From Lentinus brumalis (taxonomy: Eukaryota; Basidiomycota; Agaricomycetes; Polyporales; Polyporaceae), in NCBI GenBank assembly GCA_001792895.1, contig MARA01000069.1, forward strand, positions 1 to 64,000: a stretch of 64,000 nt of DNA, given 5' to 3'. Position numbers and translations under genes: made by a program. Below the pieces are notes generated by a model. It was not told where the DNA came from, did no database searches, and saw only the letters and a program-made list of their open reading frames with translations. This document shows positions 59,642-64,000 of this stretch, piece by piece. Each line of letters starts with the position of its first letter. The first letter of the stretch is position 1.

Positions 59642-62433
59642 CTATGTCCCGGCATGGAGCTCCTCATCCGGATGTGAACCAACAGTGATGTCCACCACAC
59701 TACCGTCGCCCTCCGCGTCCGTTCCGGCGTCCGCGAAGCGCACTTGGTGCAGGTCGACCTTCTCGTTAAACGACGCCGGCTCGCCCTGCACGCGCTCTCC
59801 GAGCTCGAGTCCCAGCTTCTCGTCGTCGCCTTCGTCCTCGAGCGGCTCCTCGACGATCGCACCCTGGTCGCGGATGACAGACCATGTCTGCTCGGCGACG
59901 GCGAGGTTCTGCCCTGCGCTGATCGCCTTGACGATCTGGCCCTCGTGGTGCGCGTGCAGCGTGCGCCGGAGAGAGCGGGTGACGAAGGTGGAAAGTACGC
60001 GCAGCGGCCATTCCGGCGGGATCATGGAGATGACCTGGAAACAGGCGTGAGGTTAGCACCGTCATCCGCATCCGCATCAACGGAGACGTACGTCCACCAC
60101 GTCCAGGTTCATAGCTTGTGAGTTCAGCAACTGAGCCGTGCGATCCGCCGTTGCTTCCCTGCATAGTCCTCCTCAGCCTCGGTCAGCGGAGTGCGGGCAG
60201 CGGACGTACCCTCCGCTCATGTACACCTCTAGCAAGATCATGACCAGATCCTTCTTCACCTCATCGTCAACCGTCTTCTGCCGCTTTATCGGCATCGGAC
60301 CTGCCTTAGCGGATTTGCCTGGGGCAGCGAGAGGTGTGACGAGGGTTGCCCACGGCTGGAGCCCCGAACGCTCCCCGATTTGCTGCGCCGTCTTCGCAGG
60401 AACGACCTCACCGCCGAGCGTGCAGTACGCCTCGGCGGAAGTGGCGTCGTTCATGTCATGCACAAGGATGGAGAGCGCAGAGCGGTGATTACCAAGCTGT
60501 GGACGGGGAGCATAGCTTGGAGTTAGGGACATCCCGACGGTATCAGGGTACTGAATTGCGTACCTTTCCCTCGAGGATGGCAGACTCAAGTCTGAGGACT
60601 TTGGCGTGTGGGGAGAGGCGCGTGCGCACGGCGTCGGGCTCATACAGTGTGGAACCCTGGAGAAAAAGCACGGTCTTTAGTCGTACACGTTTAGACTCGG
60701 CGTCCGGTGTTGTTGAGGCGAAGTAGGAAATAAATGATGTATCAGAGCGGCTGGAAGAGTACGACGCAGCTGGAGCGAATGTGAGCAATGTGGATCACAC
60801 GGTGACAGGTCCGACGCACTCACCTTTCGCTCGCCATAGCTTCGATATCGACTCGTCCGCGAGGCATGACTTTAGCTGATCGACATACGACAATGCGAGT
60901 TGTGAGTGCAGCTCCGGGTCCTGTGCTACGTATGAGTTCCGATGGAGACATCATAATGCGTTGCTCACGTGCCTGACTTCGTCGTAGGACGACGAGGTGT
61001 TCCAGCAGCTGTTCACCCGCTGTTGGGCTTGCCTCGCGAATTTGCTGGAGCAGTAATCGGTCGTCTTCTGCTCTCCGTTTTGAAGGCAGAGTAGATAGCA
61101 ACAGCTGCGCGCGGTGGTCAGCCCAGACAGCTACGTCACATTCCAACGAACGAACCTTCAAAGCACGTTCAGAATCCTTCTTCACCAACCACGCAGTCCA
61201 TCGCTGAATTGATGCTCGGTCTTTCCGGTCGCTCAGCAGGTCAAATATTCGAGTGAGCGGATCGTGGACTTCAGGGTCCTGCCACTGTCCGTCTGCAAGT
61301 TTTGACCAAGCACGCAGCAGCTTCTCATCGTCACCGTGCCGTTGATAGAGTTTGCAGAGGACACCTATGTGTCGCGAGTCCACCAGGACAGGCTCGATCT
61401 CAGGAACTACCACCGAGTTCGGCTGGTCGATCAGAGCGGACAGATCGGGCAGCTTCCCCGACGCGACGTGAAGCTTGGCCAGCACAGTGTCGACGACCTA
61501 TAGCTTTGTCAGCGCGCCTACGTCCGTAGGCCAACGAAGGAAACGCACCATCCGCATGGCCTCCACATGCGGCGTCGCTGCCTCCACCGCGAGTTTCCGC
61601 CTCCACTTGCGCAGATAGGACTCGAGCATGTCGCGCGCGGTCATGCTGAGGATGTTTCGCAATTCAACCGTGGGAGGGGCCTCGCGCGTGTTCGGGGAGA
61701 GATGCGGGGAGTAGTTCCTGACTAGGTTTTGCGCAACTACATCAGTCCCGACGGGAGACGGCAGGTGGCGGGTAATGGGCCGGGATAGAGAGAAATAGAA
61801 GTCAATAGAGGGTGAATTGGTGGGGCCCAGCAGAAGAGAGAGACGGACGCGACGACCATGACAGTGTGCGGTGCGGAGGTGGGCGTGGCGGTGGTAAAGA
61901 GAGAAGTTTATGGCACAAATACTATCCGAAGTCAAGGTGCGGGGCAAGGGGACACTCACTGATGTCGTCCACGGAGTCCTCCTGCGGCATGTGCTCTGCG
62001 ACGCCAGCCATCACGTCCACGGTGTCCTCTTCGCTGAAGAGGTTCCCGCGCAGCTCCGGGTAGTAACTGACGAGGACTCTGGGGTCGAGTTCGCCTTCGT
62101 ACAGGCGATTCCCTGCATCTTCAAAGAGTGTCTCGGTGAAGCATTGGAAGCCCAGACGTTGGTTCACGTAGCGCAACTCGTCGAGCTATGAAGGCTTGAG
62201 GATGGTGCGGTGGGTGGGGCAGATGCGCTCACCTCATGCCTGTCCGCCGTCAACAGTGACTGCAGCTTCTTCCGCTGCTGCTCTGCAAGGTCCGCCACAT
62301 CTTCGAGTCTGTGCGCGAGGAGTAGTGCGTCCGCCTGTGAGATTAGCGTGGAGGGTAGGAGTGCTTGCACGGCATTCGACCCGAGCACTAGCACATTCGC
62401 CCTAGGGAAGTTCGGATATTGTAGGGTAGCCAT
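59642..62433 (-). CDS. VPS3: Vps3/TRAP1-like tethering-complex protein, N-terminus missing
   Basis: At least eight exons on the minus strand. In order: SNAVQALLPSTLISQADAL, LRYVNQRLGFQCFTETLF, YYPELRGNLFSEEDTVDV, NYSPHLSPNTREAPPTVEL, VVDTVLAKLH, the helical-repeat region WTAWLVKKDSERALK, QLALSYVDQLKSC, then HRSALSILVHDMNDATSAE and LLNSQAMNLDVVDVISMIP. These match the Vps39/TRAP1 domains 1 and 2 of Vps3-type proteins, which tether endosomal membranes in CORVET. Introns are 45-65 bp except one of about 240 bp (ending near 61738) and one of about 120 bp. The usual N-terminal CNH beta-propeller is absent: upstream of the ATG at 62433 there is a GAG microsatellite and then a LINE insertion. The piece may be a truncated gene or start with exons outside the window. 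Confidence 0.8.
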
Positions 62434-62486
62434 CACAAGCTCATAGTGTCGTATATGCGACACAAATGTGGTGACTTCGACAAGGA

Positions 62487-62513
62487 CGAGGAGGAGGAGG
62501 AGGAGGAGGAGGA
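62487..62513. repeat. (GAG)n microsatellite
   Basis: About nine GAG/GGA triplets lie just upstream of the first ATG of the Vps3-like frame. Confidence 0.9.
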
Positions 62514-62610
62514 TTGATTGTCGTGGTTGAGACGAGGTTATGACGAGGTATAAGCGCGTAAACGTTGGACTAGGCGCCCATAAAGCCTTCATTAATGAAT
62601 GATCTCCGCT

Positions 62611-63202
62611 AACCACCGTACCATAATCCCGCCTTCCGTCGCTTCCGCCATACTGGGTCGTTCCCGCTGAAGCGCCTCGGAGGACGCCCTACCCTAGTAG
62701 CACGGTTCATCCGATGCATCACCAATCACGCTCCCACCGGTCAATATCGAGACAGGTTTCGCTATCGCCATCGTGAACCAACGATGTGCATTCTCCACTC
62801 CGGCCCACCCGCATACCACACCCGCGAACACGTCCTGTTCCGGTGCGACTACTACACGCGCAAGTATGCATATTCATGCATCGAAGAGCTCCTGCAGTCG
62901 CTGGACCCCTTCTACGACATTCAACGCTTCCTCCTGGACAATCCGACTGCGCTGTCCTTTGAGGACGCCCCGGATTACTCCTAGGAGGACGTGGACACTT
63001 TCTGTTACGCGCACGTGAGGGCGATTGCACGGTTTAACTCTATCCTAGAGTTTGTAGACTACACGTATGTTTGCGAGGGACATTGGAAAACCTCGCACTT
63101 CCGCAGACGGCTGTATAAGCACTGCGTACTCCTGTAGTGTAGCGTATGAATGATACAATACACTTGTTGATCCAAAAAAAAAAAAAAACCACCGTACCAT
63201 AA
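62611..63202 (+). mobile_element. 5'-truncated LINE tail with 16-bp target duplication
   Basis: The direct repeat AACCACCGTACCATAA stands at 62611-62626 and 63187-63202. Between them is the 3' end of a non-LTR element on the plus strand, ending in a run of 15 A (63174-63188). The frame reads FIRCITNHAPTGQYRDRF, then HTREHVLFRCDYYTR and DPFYDIQRFLLDNPTALSF. This is the end of the RNase H/terminal region seen in basidiomycete Tad-type LINEs. A TAG interrupts it at DYS*EDVD. Truncated 5' end, poly(A) and a long target duplication are the signature of target-primed reverse transcription. Confidence 0.9.
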
Positions 63203-63750
63203 CGGGCAAAGGAACATCTGCATAGAGTAGTTCATACTTACTCGGACTCGATGTCAGGATGCAATGTATCTTAACCTTGCCATCCTATCTGAAGAGCGCA
63301 TGTCCTCCAACAGGAAAGCACCATCCCCGTGGGCCGTTCCACGTTACAACTTGACTGTACTACTCCTAAGTAATACTTACCTCCGAGTCGGAAATGTGCA
63401 CCTCTCATGTCTTCACGAGTGCGAAGGGTAGGATCTGCATGACTTGTGAATTATCTCGCGAAGGTTCGTAATATTGCTAACTTAAATATGTACATGGACC
63501 AGTAGGTACATCGAGAGCGTTAGAGCATAATACAGTGCGTCAGTATACGTGATGAGCGTGAAAGCGTTAGATAGCGTATGCGAAAAGCAGAATGCGAATA
63601 TATGAGAACGCTGAGCCGAGATCGTAACATTGATTGCTCGTCAGTATAGAGCAGCGCCGACAACCTACGAAGCGGCGCTGCAAGAGCGTTGCAAGCCTGT
63701 TGCAAATCGCCATGTACGATGGCGTTTTGACCGTGTCTCCGTCAACCGCG
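63203..63750. other. Intergenic region
   Basis: AT-richer than its surroundings, with no gene seen. Confidence 0.45.
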
Positions 63751-64000
63751 TCACCTTCGGCGCGTCGACACGAGTTTGGGTACGACATAGTGCTGCTTCT
63801 TGGGGATAAGCCCCAAGTTAAGCTGGAACGTCCCGTTGGCATTGTGGGTGACCCACATGCCCCAAAACATATGCCTCTCGCCGAGGCAATCGACGCGGCG
63901 TATACCCCGCGCCCATTCGACTTGAGGGATCCCGTGATGCTTTCGGCATCGCTGTTCGAACGCCAGCTTCACTCGCCGCCACACATCCGGAAAGTCGCGC
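63751..64000 (-). CDS. DUF6699 family protein, C-terminal part
   Basis: This frame runs off the right edge of the window. It contains VWRR-like MWRRVKLAFEQRCRK, then EWARGIRRVDCLGERHMFWG and TFQLNLG. It matches the C-terminal block of the DUF6699 protein at 41277-42477 (GIRRVDYLMGR). It ends at 63751 with a short basic tail. The start and the rest of the domain lie beyond 64000. Confidence 0.75.
   Translation of the reverse strand, partial: RDFPDVWRRVKLAFEQRCRKHHGIPQVEWARGIRRVDCLGERHMFWGMWVTHNANGTFQLNLGLIPKKQHYVVPKLVSTRRR

Noticed and set aside
62700..63000. A small gene at 62784
   Set aside because: Its poly(A), flanking duplication and sequence show that it is the tail of a LINE, and it contains a stop.
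1..64000. CRISPR arrays, bacterial operons, rRNA genes
   Set aside because: No regularly spaced short repeats or rRNA-like sequence were seen, and gene structure is clearly eukaryotic.

Overview
The window reads as nuclear DNA of a filamentous basidiomycete (Agaricomycetes, probably a polypore). The basis is: genes split by many 47-87 bp GT..AG introns with a CTRAY branch site; high GC; protein families typical of such fungi (DUF6699, DUF4246, CR/Crinkler-RHS-like P-loop proteins, long-form fungal cystathionine gamma-synthase); and fungal Ty1/copia and LINE elements. The phylum is strongly supported; the order is inference.

Layout. 1-19.2 kb is a direct tandem duplication of a ~9.75-kb unit (1-9290 and 9745-19155). 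Each unit holds an intron-rich plus-strand locus of unknown function, built from ~1.65-kb internal repeats, and two minus-strand genes (called A and B here). A and B carry one-base frameshifts at different places in the two copies. 19.2-22.4 kb has no convincing gene. From 22.4 to 38.1 kb, four minus-strand paralogues of one unrecognised family (Z1-Z4) are interspersed with other genes. Their plan is a C-x9/10-C-x8-15-C-x2-H knuckle, then coiled coil, then a C-terminal membrane segment. Among them lies a CR-effector-like P-loop gene split by a 5.9-kb Ty1/copia element that has identical 277-bp LTRs and a 5-bp target duplication, and a DUF4246 gene.

38.7-57 kb is more conserved: a GYP8/TBC1D20-type Rab GAP, a DUF6699 protein with one frameshift, a RidA-family protein, a two-exon fragment of an unknown gene, an HMG-box transcription factor, a small unknown gene, and cystathionine gamma-synthase with an unusual 1.4-kb first intron. 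57.5-59.4 kb carries an uninterrupted paralogue of the broken P-loop gene. 59.6-62.4 kb carries a Vps3/TRAP1-like tethering-complex gene that lacks its N-terminal CNH part. Just beyond it is a 5'-truncated LINE tail with poly(A) and a 16-bp target duplication. The window ends inside a second DUF6699 gene.

How it works together: the housekeeping genes (Rab GAP, Vps3-like tether, methionine biosynthesis, RidA) have no shared pathway visible here beyond two trafficking genes. The accessory part is a mix of repeats, recent retrotransposition and lineage-specific families. Single-base frameshifts recur in otherwise conserved genes, so either decay or residual assembly indels must be considered before any gene is called dead.
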